Positions 12,321-24,049 of a stretch of 64,000 bases of DNA are shown here, piece by piece; position 1 is the first letter of the stretch, and each line of letters opens with the position of its first letter. The notes under the pieces are model-generated. The model was given only the letters and a program-made list of their open reading frames with translations. It did not search any database and was not told where the DNA came from. The stretch lies in the NCBI GenBank assembly GCA_034766995.1, contig CM068325.1:3193668-3257667 (forward strand). The letters run 5' to 3'. Origin of the DNA: Acanthacorydalis orientalis (Eukaryota > Arthropoda > Insecta > Megaloptera > Corydalidae). Both the position numbers and the translations under genes were made by a program.

Positions 12321-12655
12321 AATAGTTGAAGATTTTCCCTTACTTGTGCTCTGCAATAATTGAAAATCTTCCCTTACCGTCCCTCTGTAATAATTGACGA
12401 TTTTCCCTTACTCGTGCTCTGGAATGATCGAAAATCTTCCCTTACTTGTTCTCTGTATTAATTGAAAATCTTCCCTTACCTGTATTCTGTAATAATTGAA
12501 GATTTTCCCTTACCTGTCTTCTGCAATAATTGAAAATCTTCCCTTACCTACCCTCTGTAATAATTGAAGATTTTCCCTTACCTGTCTTCTGCAATAATTG
12601 AAAATCTTCCCTTACTTGTACTCTGTAATAATTGAAAATCTTCTCTTGTGCATCT
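12321..12655. repeat. 34-bp minisatellite with alternating core orientation, ~10 copies
   Basis: The monomer is roughly AATAATTGAA + GATTTTCCC or AATCTTCCC + TTACYTGTYYTCTGT. Starts at 12321, 12355 and 12389 fix the period at 34 bp. Cores GAAGATTTTC and GAAAATCTTC, which are reverse complements of each other, alternate through most of the array. Confidence 0.9.
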
Positions 12656-13231
12656 TCACTCCTTTCCATGTTTTCGACCACTTGGCGCTTCGATCACGCG
12701 CCGGGCTTCGCCCGCCCGACCTCATCTGCTATCCGAAACAATTTCAAGATCTCTCTCTCTCTCGGCTCGCGCTCGGAAGTGCTGTCTAGATCATCCACGA
12801 CCGAGGAACACCCATCCGGTTCGACTGGGCTTCGTGCCGGTTCGCACGCGGGCATGCCGGCGTTTCCTTGAACGGACGGGCCGCCGATCCCTGCAACCGC
12901 CGCGCTCCGCGCGTTCCAGGGACGAGACGCGGTCTCGTCCGTTTATATCTCTCTGTCTCTCACACACACGCGCCGTTTTCATCGAACGCGCCCGGACCGG
13001 ACACCGGCGCCGCGCCATGTAAATTGTCTGTCAAGCATTCGTCGCAGCTTTCGTCGCGGCGTTCCGGACTTTTCAGAATAACTGAAACGGCCGTAATGGA
13101 AAATTTCGATCGGCATCGAACGCGGCCATCTATTATTCATACGTTAAACGTGTTAATGCAAAACATGAAATTGCCTTACAAAATGTAACACGCCCGGCAC
13201 CCCCTCCCCGCTCACACATCCATACATCCAC

Positions 13232-13305
<74 letters not shown>

Positions 13306-15259
13306 AGACGTGTGTGGCGTGTGTGAAAACTACTTTTTCATAATACCATGAAGTTAATTATGAACCGTCATTGTGGAAAACAAACCGGCACACGAGTGTG
13401 GAATAATTAAACGGCGTAGTAAAACGTTGTGCGGTGCGCGTACAGGATGTTCCGCCGGACGCGCCGGATCGATCCGCGTCGAGACCCGTGCGTACGGCCC
13501 TGCGCCGACGATTGTCTTCTTTTCTTTGTGAAAAAAAAGAAAACCGTCCCTCTTGGCCCGTCACGAGACCGCCACCCGGTCCGGGTCGAACGGACCGACC
13601 GGTCCTCCCCGCTACGGCACCGTATCCCGAGCGCGCCGTCCCGCGTTCGATCCGGGCACGAGGACGCCGGAGCGCGCACGTCGCCGAAACTTTTCCGGTA
13701 CGGAATTTTCCGCGGCCGGCGTTCGCCCTCTCCCCCGTCTCCGCCTGTCTCCGGAGACGGTCCGTCCGTCCGGCCGGCCGACCGGTAATCGCCGTCATAA
13801 ACAGCAATCGGGGTGCGACGGCGTCCCGGTCGACAAACACCAATTATCGGCGATTAAGTCGGCTGCGATCGACTCGACCGTCCGTTTTTTTCCGCGATCG
13901 GGTGCACGGTAATTGCAAACGCAAACAGTGCCGAACCCACGGCAAACAAACACTTTAAACGCTCGCTCCGTGATCTCTGAACTCTCCATCGATCACTTGA
14001 AAACCGACCGTCCCTGAATTCGAACAGCGGCGGAACGTGGAAGCTGTGTCCCTTGTCTGCAAGCGCTGACCGACCCGGACACTCGGATAGAGGAACAGGG
14101 GCGTAGTAGCGCTTTAAAGCCGGATAGAGCGGCTTGTCGACTGAATAATGCATGCTGTTCGTTCGTGTAAGCGACGTGCATGCGTGGAACTCACGTGTCC
14201 GTCGATACGTGACACGCGGAAAAAAATATATGACTGGAAACCGAACCGCAAAGTCGACGGACAAGCACGATGGGGGTCCAGACGGGAGTCAAAGAAACGT
14301 ACAGGCGGCGCAGAGATTTTGATTGACGTTTCGAACGGTCGACGGGGAACCGCCGTACGGAAAATTGCACCGGATTAGCCGACATTAATGATAACAGTAT
14401 GCCGACATGTACACACACACATGTGCAGGGCTCGGCACGGCGACATAAAAGATCAGCGATGAATTAATAATCGAGACGGGACATGTGTCGTCTAGGCCGT
14501 CGTTCGGAAAAGGGAGTGGGCGAGAGAGAGAACGGGCGGGAGGGCACGCGCGTGCATCGAATCCGCGTCCGACACAAATCGGGATCCGATCGCCGTCGCG
14601 GCGGAAAAAACGGTACGGACGGTCGCATGCAATCAGAACCGGATCAAATATTCATCGGCGGCGGCCGCGCGAAACGGAATCGCTAATCGAAGGTTGCCGC
14701 GACGGCGGCGGCGCGACGGACGGAACCGACCCGAATGCCGGACCGCGGGGAATGTGCCGAAAATCGGACGAACTGGCGTCCGCGTCCCGTTCCGGCGAAC
14801 CTGTCTGCTCGGTGATTACAGAACGATACCCGACCGTCTCCCCTCATCGTCCCGTTCATGGTTTTGCTCCGGCGTCGTTACCCTTCTTCCAGTAATCGCA
14901 AACGGACCGGCAACGCTGTCTATCTCGTCCGCAGGTCCGTCCGCCTCGTTCGATCCGGCTTTAAAGTACTAACTACGCCCCTGTGTCTCTATCCAAGCGT
15001 CCGAGCTGGTCGGTACTCACAGACAGGGGGTACAGCTTCCACGTTCCGCTCCTGTTCGAATTCGGGGAGCTCAGCTAGTCGCGCCGCTTTTCTCGGTGTC
15101 GGGACGAGGGACGTCTCGAAGGGCACGGACGGTCTCTGTGTCGGTGTTTCGATCCCGGTACTTCCCGGCGAACAGCTCCCGTTCGTTGCGGACGGATTCT
15201 TTAGAAAGTGCGCCTATCTGCAATGTTGGAACTAAAAATTCGACACCGTCCGCATATGC

Positions 15260-15310
<51 letters not shown>

Positions 15311-15325
15311 GTATGTATGTATGAA

Positions 15326-15359
<34 letters not shown>

Positions 15360-15585
15360 CGCGCGAGCGAGCGAGTCTTTGTTCCACGTTCCACAATCAT
15401 GAAAAATCGTACATTATTCACTTATTCATCCACTCGTTCATTCATTTATTTATTTATGTAATAATAATAAAGCGTATCTTCTCCGACTTTATCATTACCC
15501 TATAAATAAGTTATACAAATCTTGTATAAATTTGATTAATATTTCATATCGGTCGACTGTGTAACATAAAGCAGCGAAGAGCTAC

Positions 15586-15628
<43 letters not shown>

Positions 15629-15788
15629 GTGTGTGTGTGTGTCTATACATACACGTGTGTGTGTAGACACACACACACTCACACACAGGCATTGCGACGT
15701 ATTTTTTCTGTATTATTTTCAAATATTTATATTTAATTTCGTCATTGTTTAATATTTAATCAGTATGGAACTATATAATATTTATATT

Positions 15789-15842
<54 letters not shown>

Positions 15843-16269
15843 ATACATGTATATATATATATATATATATACATGTATATATATAGGGAGAGAGAAAGGG
15901 AGAGTTTTTGTTCAATTATAATGTATATCGATTGTATATTCATCCTGTTTTTTGTATATTCATCCTGTTTTCTGGAACTTATGTCCAGGCTCCGAACTCC
16001 TAAACTTACCCGACACTCCCGTCACCCGAGAGACCGACATTCCTGTCGAAACCGGCTAAATACTCGAACGCCGTGATCCCTGAACCCGCGCCCACTCCCG
16101 TCCGGCGCGCAGCTCTGCGCTGTCGAGCAGTCGCCTCGTCGTCGTCGCATCGAAATCCTTTCCTGTTTTGATATTTTGTTTTCGATCAGTGTGTGTGTGT
16201 GTGTGTGTGCACGCGTGACACCTCACGAACCGCCGATGACTGACGGACGTCTTCCTCTTTCTGTTTCAG
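12656..16269. other. Gene-free region upstream of the psq exons, probably intronic
   Basis: This mixes GC-rich islands (12850-13020, 13430-13990, 14480-15230), (TA)n tracts (13255-13302, 15262-15305, 15590-15622, 15795-15865), a TG/CA inverted repeat near 15630-15680 and AT-rich unique patches (13080-13190, 15480-15580). The next feature is an internal exon entered by a splice acceptor, so at least the right part should be an intron of that gene. No BTB-domain exon was found. Confidence 0.5.
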
Positions 16270-17156
16270 GCCAAGTTGCTAGAGTCCTCTCACGCTTGGC
16301 TCGGCGCCTCTACATCATCGATAGCAGGTAAGGTTTCGATTCACAATCTTTCACTCTGCACTTTTACGCCGTATCTTTTGGTTTTTATTTTCATTAAAAA
16401 AAAAAAGAGAGAAAACAAACGAATGCTCTCTGTGGCCCGATTCGATTTGTTGTCGGCGCAGATGTGTTTCGCGCTCGACGTCCGTTTGCGAAGCACGGCG
16501 CTCGATAAAGAGAGAGAGAGAGAGATAATTCTCTTTCTGATTCCTATTCATGTTATTTAAGATCCTCCCGACCTCCGCCCACCGCGCGATACTCTGTAGT
16601 TATTTTTTTTTTAAAAAAAAGAAAAGAATCATGTTCCCCCCGCCCTCCCCCCGCGTACCCGACCCAAACAAATGTAAAACTAACGTCAGACCGGCTCTTG
16701 GAACGCGCGTACCCAGAATACCCGAACCTGCTGAAGCTCAAGTCGCCGACGTGGACGCAGAACCAGCTGAAGGAGGCGATCGAGGCGGTCGTCACGCAGA
16801 AGATGCGGTTCACGCAGGCGTCCGCGCGCTACGGCATACCGAAGGGCACGCTCTACGACAACATACTCGGCAAGTCGAAGCGGATGGTCGTGCTCGAGGA
16901 GGCCGGCCTGACGGCCGCCGAGGAGGACGCCGTGCTCGAGTTCTGCTGCGACGTGAGCGTGTCGCCGTACAACAGACGGACGAAGAAGTCGCTGAACGCG
17001 GTGCTCAAGTTCGTCGAGAAGCTGCGCAGGGAGCGCGACCCCGAGTTCATGTTCACCGGACTGTCCGGGTTCCGGTGGTGGTGGGCGTTCTGCAAGAAGC
17101 ACAGCATCGTGTCGCTGTACTACGACAACACGTCCGGTCACAACACGTCCGGATGA
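16270..17156 (+). CDS. lov: jim lovell-like BTB-psq transcription factor, last two coding exons (5' part missing)
   Basis: Two exons, 16270-16327 and 16690-17156, join across a GTAAGG...CAG intron; a G before the junction plus AC after it restores an Asp codon. The joined piece encodes about 174 residues to a TGA stop. It holds a pipsqueak-type helix-turn-helix (around WTQNQLKEAIEAVV, then FTQASARYGIPKGTLYDNI), followed by a conserved block ending GLSGFRWWWAFCKKHSIVSL. In BTB-psq proteins this C-terminal half binds DNA in the nucleus while an N-terminal BTB domain dimerises. The BTB exons are not in the window, so the gene starts upstream of base 1 or in undetected exons. The psq class is clear; assignment to jim lovell rather than a sister BTB-psq gene rests on memory of the family. 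A bric-a-brac psq tail follows 3.7 kb downstream on the same strand. Confidence 0.82.
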
Positions 17157-17659
17157 AGGCGGGGAGGCGCGCGCGCGCGTTCGCTCTCGCCCTCTCTCGC
17201 GCGCTCGCCCGTCGCCGTGCGGCCGCGCCGACGGACCGTGCAGCACGGAGACGAACCGCCTCGCGCTCCCGTCGCCGTGCGCCGGATCTCGGCGTGACCG
17301 CCTGCGGCGAGAGCGGTTCCCCGTGCTCCTCCGATCGTTCTCGAACCGTCTCGATGGACGGACGGAGAGAGAGAGTGAGTGAGCGAGAGATCGAACGCCT
17401 CCCTCTCACCGACGAGTGCCTTGCTCCTTGACAGAACGCCCTCCGCCCTTCGTGCGCTTCCGTCATCGTTCGTGTCCGTACGACTCTCTATAATACAAAA
17501 AAAGTAAATAAAAAAAAAAAGCAAAAAAAAACATTCCAGTACTCGGACGAAACGAACCGGTGATCCCTTTGATATTCCAGTAGTCGTTAAGGATGCTCTT
17601 CTTTTAAGTATGTTATCTGTAAGTCAGAGAGGAAATATATCACACATACATACACACAC

Positions 17660-17707
<48 letters not shown>

Positions 17708-18539
17708 ATGTGTTGTAGGGATCCTACAGACTGTCTTCTCGATTAGTGTTAAGATGTTTGTGTGCGAGTAGCGACTCGGACGTCCTTCCGATCTTAATTA
17801 GATGTTAAGTGCCTTCCAGATGATATTCTTCCATAGGAATTTTCCATACATTGTAGGTTAAGTCAGTAAGTGCCTCGGACTGGATCCAAAACGCTTGAGA
17901 GACGCGGCTATGATTCGTTTTGTGCGCGGGCCGGCCGTCGGGCGGCCGGACCGCGCGAAGGACGTGCCGCCGGCCGGCCGACGGCGTCCCGCCGCGGCAA
18001 GGTCCGACCGCGTCGCGTCCAAGTTGACGACTTCCACTAGTTTAGGCTAACTTTAAGTGTTCTCTGTAAGGATCGATTCCGATACACAATTCCTGACGGC
18101 TCGTCCGTCGAATGTGGTTGTTATTATCGTTAATGTTATTATTATTATCATCATTATTATCGTAGGCTGTATTAAGTTTCTGTTATGGAAATAATGTAAC
18201 TCTGTATTATTACTTTTATAATGTCTGTGTTTTTTTTTTTTTTTTTTTTCCCCTGTTTGTCTCCCCCTCGATCGATGAATAGAACGCAGTCTCTTCGGGC
18301 GACGGCGCGCGCGCGGATCCCTGTCCGCTCCGTGACGGCGGACGTGGGGGCGTCGCGGCGAGCTCCGGTCGATCGGAACGCACGCGGACGGAGTTGTCGT
18401 CCTGATCGGCCGAAGTGCTGCACGCCCGTTCGGGGTCGTGACGGTCGCGGCCGCGACGACGCTGGACTCAGTACGATGGGCCGAGAGCGTCGACGGACGT
18501 CCGTCGGTCGACGGCGCGTCGATAGAACGGCGTCGACCG
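17157..18539 (+). other. Probable 3' UTR of the jim lovell-like gene plus unannotated sequence
   Basis: After the stop codon there is an AATAAA at 17507-17512 in an A-rich run, a (TA)n/(TG)n tract at 17660-17715, and AT-rich sequence with (ATT)n near 18120-18165. No further open exon resembles a psq or BTB protein. A second candidate poly(A) signal, AATAAA, lies at 20755-20760. The 3' UTR could therefore end near 17.5 kb or run to nearly 20.8 kb. Confidence 0.4.
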
Positions 18540-19545
18540 ATCGATGAGCGTCGATCGACGAGATTCGATCGATTTGAGGAACTTTGAGAGGGCGGTTTCG
18601 GTAGAGGGGATTCGATCGATCGAGGAGCGTCGATCGACTGAGGAACGTCGATAGAGCGGCTTCGATACAGAAGCGTCGATTGATCGAGTGGCGTCTATAG
18701 AAGTGGTTCGATTGATTCAAGAGCGTCGATTGATTGAGGAGCGTCGTTAGAGGGGCTCCGATTGATTGGGAAGTGTCGATTGATTGAGCGGCTTCGATAG
18801 AGGAGCGTCTGTTGATTGAGGAGCGTCGTTAGAGGCTATTCGATTGATTGAGAAGCGTCGATTGATCGGTGATCGTTGATTGATTGAGTAGAGTCCTATT
18901 ATAAGTGCTTCGATCGATTCAGGAGCGTCGATTGATTGAAGAGCGTCGATTGATTGTGGGACTTGGATAGAGCGGCTTCGCTAAAGAAGCATCTATTGAT
19001 TTTTTGAGCGTCGATTGATTGAGAAGCGTCGTTTGATTGAAGAGTGTCGATTAATCGAGGAGCGTCGATTGATCGAGGAGCGTTGATTGGTTGAGTAGCG
19101 TCTATAGAGGTGCTTCGATTGATTCAGGAACGTCGATTGATTGAAGAGAGTCGATAGAGGGGCTTACATTGATTGAGAAGCGTCGATTGGTTGAGGGACT
19201 TCGATAGAGAAGCTTCTGTAGAGGAGTGTCTGTTGATTTTTTGAGCATCGATTGATTGAAGAGCGTCGATTGATTGAGGAACGTTGACAGGCGGCTTCGA
19301 TAGAGAATTGTCGATTGATTGACATGCGTCGATAGAGGTGGCTTCGATTGATTGATTAAGTAGCGTCTATAGAGGTACTTCGGTTGAGTCAGGAGCTTCG
19401 ATTGATTGATGAGCAGTCGATTGATTGGACGGCGTCGCTTAGTGGAGATTCGATTGATCGTGAAGCGTCGATTGATTGATGAACGTTGATAGGGCGGCTT
19501 CGATAGAGAAGCGTCGATTGATCGACGGGCATCGAATGACCGAGT
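18540..19545. repeat. Degenerate ~1-kb minisatellite built on GAGCGTCGATTGATTGA
   Basis: About 1 kb of imperfect short repeats uses variants of GAGCGTCGATTGATTGA and GCTTCGATAGAG, with irregular spacing of roughly 17-20 bp. On the minus strand it reads as long INRRFSI-like open frames, which arise from the repeat and are not a gene. It lies between the jim lovell-like stop codon and the first bric-a-brac exon in the window. Confidence 0.85.
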
Positions 19546-20824
19546 GGCGCAGTAGCCTCCTGCTAGCTTGCACGCCGTCGGTCCGTCACCGCCACGCGGA
19601 AGTCCTCGTCTTCGCCCGGACGTCCCCCCACCCACCCCGTCGTCGTGCGTCCTGTGTCCCCGTTGCCCGTCGGTCGGGCGATCCGGCTCCAAGTCCGTAT
19701 CGCCCGGTCCCGTCCGACGCTCTCGGGACGTCGCGGCGCCGCGCGTCGACCGTCGAACCGCGCCGTCCCGATCGGCCGGGACGCGCCGCGCGCGCGCCGG
19801 CCCCGAAAACGTTCAGAGTGTCGTCGTCGACGACGACGACCATGCCGATTAGGTTAAGTTTACAGATGATTTTATATATACGATTGTTATCGGTCGATCA
19901 TATTGTAACAGTTTTGTATGTTTACGGTTAAGTATATTATTATTATTATTATTGTTACTGTGAGGGTCGACAGGGACGGACGTGCTTCCGGTAGGTCCGC
20001 GAGCTCGTCCGATCCGGCTCTTACTCTCTCTCTCTTCCGTTTGATGCCTCGACCGGCGGAAATTGTCCGAACCGACGGTCCGCACCGTCGGTCCGACTCT
20101 CCGCGTCGCGCGGACCCGACGACGGGGTCTCGGACGAGCGACGGTCCCGGCGATTTCGACGCCCGGAACGGACGTCCGGAAACGTCGGCTCTTCGCTGAA
20201 GCGTCCGGTCGTCCGTCGCGACCCCGAACGTCGGGCGCTCACGTTCGTAGTAGGTCAGAGCGCGCTCTCGCGCGCTCCGACGAAGCTCCGGAGCTGTCCG
20301 GGGGACGGTCTCGTCCGGGCCGTGCGGATCCGGACGCGCCCGTCCCGAAACGGAAGCACCTCCGCCCCTGTCGGACCACGCAGACGATGGAGAATATATT
20401 GTACTCGATATTTACTGTTAGTTGTTTAGAATTTTAATGAAAAATGCACAATTCCAACAATTATATTTTATATTTGTGTGTGTGAGAGAGAGGGATATGT
20501 ATGTAGAGAGAGAGAGAGCGCGCGCGCGCGTGCGTCCGTGTCGTTTGAAACGGTTCGTTTTTCCGGAATGTGTCGGTCGGCCGGGGATTCCCCGACCGGT
20601 CCGGCGCGGATCAGCGCGCGCGCGCGCTCGACCGCCCTGAGGCCGGTCCTGTCCGTGACGGGCCCTGTCGCGATTCCATTGTACTGTAACGGAACACGTT
20701 TTTTATATTCGAACGAAGTGAAGATTCCATCTTTTTTTTTTATAGAAAAACCGAAATAAATACATTTTCGTTGTAGTGTCTCATTTTCTTTTTACGCCAG
20801 CGCGACGACGCGCCCCCCTTTCAG
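19546..20824. other. GC-rich spacer between the two psq genes
   Basis: Contains (ATT)n at 19936-19950, GA/CG alternating tracts at about 20483-20530, and AATAAA at 20755-20760 only 65 bp before the bric-a-brac acceptor. The final pyrimidine-rich stretch (about 20770-20824, ending CCCCCTTTCAG) is a good splice acceptor for the exon at 20825. I see no BTB exon. Confidence 0.45.
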
Positions 20825-22485
20825 GTTATCCGCACGGGGGGGAGACGCCCCCCGTGAGCATGTAAGCATGTCGATGAGTTTCAGTTCGACGCCGACGCCG
20901 CGACCCGCCGAGCGCCCGGACGACGCCGGACCCGTACGTATGCCTATAGAGTGCGCTCTGTTCCGCGCGCGCCGCCGCGGCGCGCGCGCCCCGAACGCAC
21001 GCCGGCCGCCCCCACTGATCTCGCTGTTTTTTTCTGTTCCCACGCCCGCTCGCTCGCCCGCCCGTCCGCCGCGCAGACAGCTACCAGTACCAGCTCCAGT
21101 CGATGTGGCAGAAGTGCTGGAGCACGAACCAGAGTCTCGTTCACAACCTGAGGTTTCGAGAGCGCGGGCCTCTTAAGTCGTGGAGGCCCGAGACCATGGC
21201 AGAGGCGATCTTTTCCGTACTGAAGGAGGGGCTGTCGCTCTCGCAGGCCGCGCGCAAATACGACATCCCGTATCCGACGTTCGTGCTGTACGCGAACCGG
21301 GTGCACAACATGCTCGGCCCGTCGGCCGACGGAGGCGCCGGTGAGTACGCGCCGCCGCGCGGCGTTCGCGCTCCGCCACTAACGCGTCCGCCGTTCCGTT
21401 CCGCAGACCTCCGTCCGAAGGGCCGCGGCCGGCCGCAGAGGATCCTGCTCGGCGTCTGGCCGGACGAGCACATACGAGGCGTGATACGCGCCGTCGTGTT
21501 CAGGGACACGCCGCACCACATCAAGGAGGAGGCGCACCTCGCGGCCGCGTACCCGAGGATACACGTGAGTCGACGCGGCGCCGCCTCCCGACCGGCCGTC
21601 CCTCACGGTCTCTGTCTCTCTCTCTCGTTGCAGGACAGCATCTCGGTGCAGGGCTACTCGACGATACCGACGTCGATACCGGGCGCCGTGCCGGGCTCGT
21701 GCGGCGGCGGCGCGAACGGCCCGGATCCGTCCGTGTCGCCGGGCATGGCCGCGGCGGTCGCCGCCGTCGCGCAGGGCCTCCGCCAGCAGATGTGCAGCAT
21801 GGTCGCGGCGGCGCAGCACGGCGCGCCGCCGCCGCACCCGCACGAGGTGTCCGGCCTCGCCGGGCTCGGCTTCAACCCGAGCCACCACCGCGGCGGCGGC
21901 GGAGGCGGAGGCGGCGCCGGCGGCATGATCAGCCCGACGAGCGGCGGCATCATCAGTCCGGGCGGCGGCATCGTCCGCAGCTTCAGCCCGGGCGCCGTCC
22001 GCAACTTCAGTCCGAACGGCCGGAACTTCGGCAGGTGAGTGCGCGGGCGCGCGCGTCGGACACGGCGCGACGACCGTCATCGCAGTTACTTTTCCAGCCC
22101 GACCGGCCGCAACTTCAGCCCGGGCAGCGGCGGCAACTTCAGTCCGAGCGCGTCGCCGCAGGACCTCCGCGGCGGGAACGTCGGGCCGGCGAGCCCGACG
22201 CAGTCGCACCTCGACACGCCGCTGTCGTCGCCGCTCGCGCTCGACCTGAACACGCTCGGCAGCGTCGAGGTCGGCCTGTCGACCGGCATCGCGTACAAGC
22301 CGCCGCGGATCTTCGCGCCGTCTCCGCGGCCCGAGAACCTCTTCCACGACGAGATCGAGGAGCTCGTCAAGACGAGCGCCGGCCCGCTGCAGCTGACGTC
22401 GCCGCGGATGGGCGCGCTCGCCGACGCGCCGAAGGACGTGCAGACGATCAAGCTCGAGCCGATGGCCGAGTGCCGGAGCGAATGA
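20825..22485 (+). CDS. bab: bric-a-brac (BTB-psq/AT-hook transcription factor), last five coding exons
   Basis: Exons 20825-20937, 21077-21340, 21407-21564, 21634-22034 and 22086-22485 are joined by GT-AG introns of 51-139 bp with consistent phase. They encode about 444 residues to a TGA stop. The second exon carries the Bab conserved domain: WQKCWSTNQSLVHNLRF, then RGPLKSWRPETMAEAIF, LSLSQAARKYDIPYPTF and YANRVHNMLGPS (the psq helix-turn-helix). The third begins with an AT-hook, RPKGRGRPQR, then LGVWPDEHIRGVIRAVVF. The fourth is Ala/Gly/His-rich with repeated NFSP motifs, and the last ends in an acidic LEPMAECRSE tail. Bric-a-brac proteins are nuclear regulators of limb segmentation, ovary and pigmentation development. 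The N-terminal BTB exons are absent from the window. The donor of the first exon (GTATGC at 20938) is weaker than the others and was chosen because it alone keeps the frame. Confidence 0.9.
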
Positions 22486-22668
22486 GTCACGTGCAGCTGC
22501 CGGACGGCCGCGGCCGCCTCAGCCGCGCCCGTGCGCGTGTCGTGAGCCGCCGTCGCGTGCGGGCGCCGCGCGCGCGCGGCGCGACGATAAGGAGGAGGAG
22601 GAGGAGAAGAAGAAGAAAAAAAGAACACTTAGTTCGTAGATCGTTTCGGACATTTTTTATATTTACAA

Positions 22669-22701
<33 letters not shown>

Positions 22702-24018
22702 ACATAGATATATATCGAGGAAAATTGCAGAGAACTAAAAGAGATACTATATTTAAGAGGAAAAAAGAGAAACAGAGAGATTTAAAGAGAAAAAAAATTA
22801 TTATTATTATTATTATTATTATATTGTATTATAAGATAGGTTTACTTGGTAGCCAAATTTCGGCCAGTTCCGGAAAAGACTGTACGCCCCCGCCCCCGCA
22901 CACCGCCCTCCCGCGACGACGCCCGACGCCAAATTCAAAATTCGCGCCCGGTCGGGCCGCGGACCCGGTCTCGGGTCTTCGGTCGACCGTGCGCATCGTA
23001 GTCGTCACCGTCGGTGCAGTCGTCGTCGCCGCCGCCGCCGCGCGTCGTCGTCCGCGGTCCGTCACGCTCGGTCTTCCGATTCGACGTGCCGGAGGCCGGA
23101 CCGACGACGGCGAGAGGCGTCGGCCGGACGCGCGGACCGGAGGCTCGCGGAGGGCCTCCGTAGCGTCCGAGGAAAAGAAAAAAAGAACAGAACCGGACGG
23201 TCGACGAGGTCCGCTCGGTCCGACCGCGAGCCGTCGACGCACGTGTTCCGAGACCGGCGTCGATTCGCCGTGCGAGGCGCGCCGGCTCGTCCCCGCGCGT
23301 TTTCGGTAGATCGAGCGGCCGACCGTCCGTCCGAGCGAAGACGGCACCGCGGACCGAACGGACGACGCGCACGAAACGGAAACGGAACGTTTCGAGCGAT
23401 CGTCGGGACACGGTCCGCGTGACGTTTTCCGTGCGCCGTCGTCGTCGCCGCACGACGGCGGCGATCCGTGTTACGTAGTCGTGTGCAATACGTGGCGTCC
23501 GGGCGCGGACGACCGGACCGGAACCGCCGCGCGGCGTCCGTCCGTCCGTCCGTCCGCCCGCCGGACGCCCGTCAGTATATATATATATGAATGTTCATAG
23601 GTTCCCCCGACACCCGCCGCCCCGCCCCGCCCTCGATCGGTATTCTCGATCGGCGTTCTCGTCGCAGCGTCTTAAATTATTTAATTTATTCCCCGTAACT
23701 GACCGTTCCGTCGCGCGACTCGCCGCCGCGCGGGTCCGCCGCCGTGCGCGGCGCGGCGCGTCGCGCGGTCGCGCGCCCGCGCGCCGACCGGATCGATCGA
23801 CGGTAATGCCAAATGTAAAATATTTAATTATCGTACAGTTGAGTAGTAGAGACCGTAGCGTGTAGGCGTAACCGCAAAAAAAAAAGAAAACTAAAAAAAA
23901 AACGTTCGAAAAAAAAACCGAAAACCGTGGAAAAAGTATCTAATCGAGACGACCGGTTCACCCGACGCCCGAACGTCGCGCACGTCCGGCGCCGCTAGCC
24001 GGCGGGCCTGCGACGCGT

Positions 24019-24049
<31 letters not shown>

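Noticed and set aside
12321..12655. CRISPR-like regularly spaced repeats
   Set aside because: Contiguous 34-bp monomers without unique spacers, in an insect nuclear context. This is a minisatellite.
1..16269. Search for the N-terminal BTB exons of the two psq genes
   Set aside because: No translation contains BTB hallmarks (LRWNN-type start, FVDVTL, AHKxVLSACSPYF) in any frame, so none is called.
16686..17246. Minus-strand open frame over the psq exon
   Set aside because: Antisense shadow of the GC-rich psq exon, with no domain of its own.
18172..19692. Long minus-strand open frames rich in INRRFSI/SIDA-like repeats
   Set aside because: They are read-outs of the GAGCGTCGATTGATTGA minisatellite, whose unit happens to lack stops in that frame; frame and spacing vary between units.
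21699..23309. 536-residue plus-strand open frame over the bric-a-brac exons
   Set aside because: It runs out of frame through the exons, an intron and the 3' UTR; its Arg-rich translation is a +1 shadow of the Gly/Pro-rich bric-a-brac tail.
23838..23870. let-7-like string GAGTAGTAGAGACCGTAG
   Set aside because: It resembles the let-7 seed region only loosely, lacks the TGAGGTAG seed, and has no complementary arm nearby to form a precursor hairpin.
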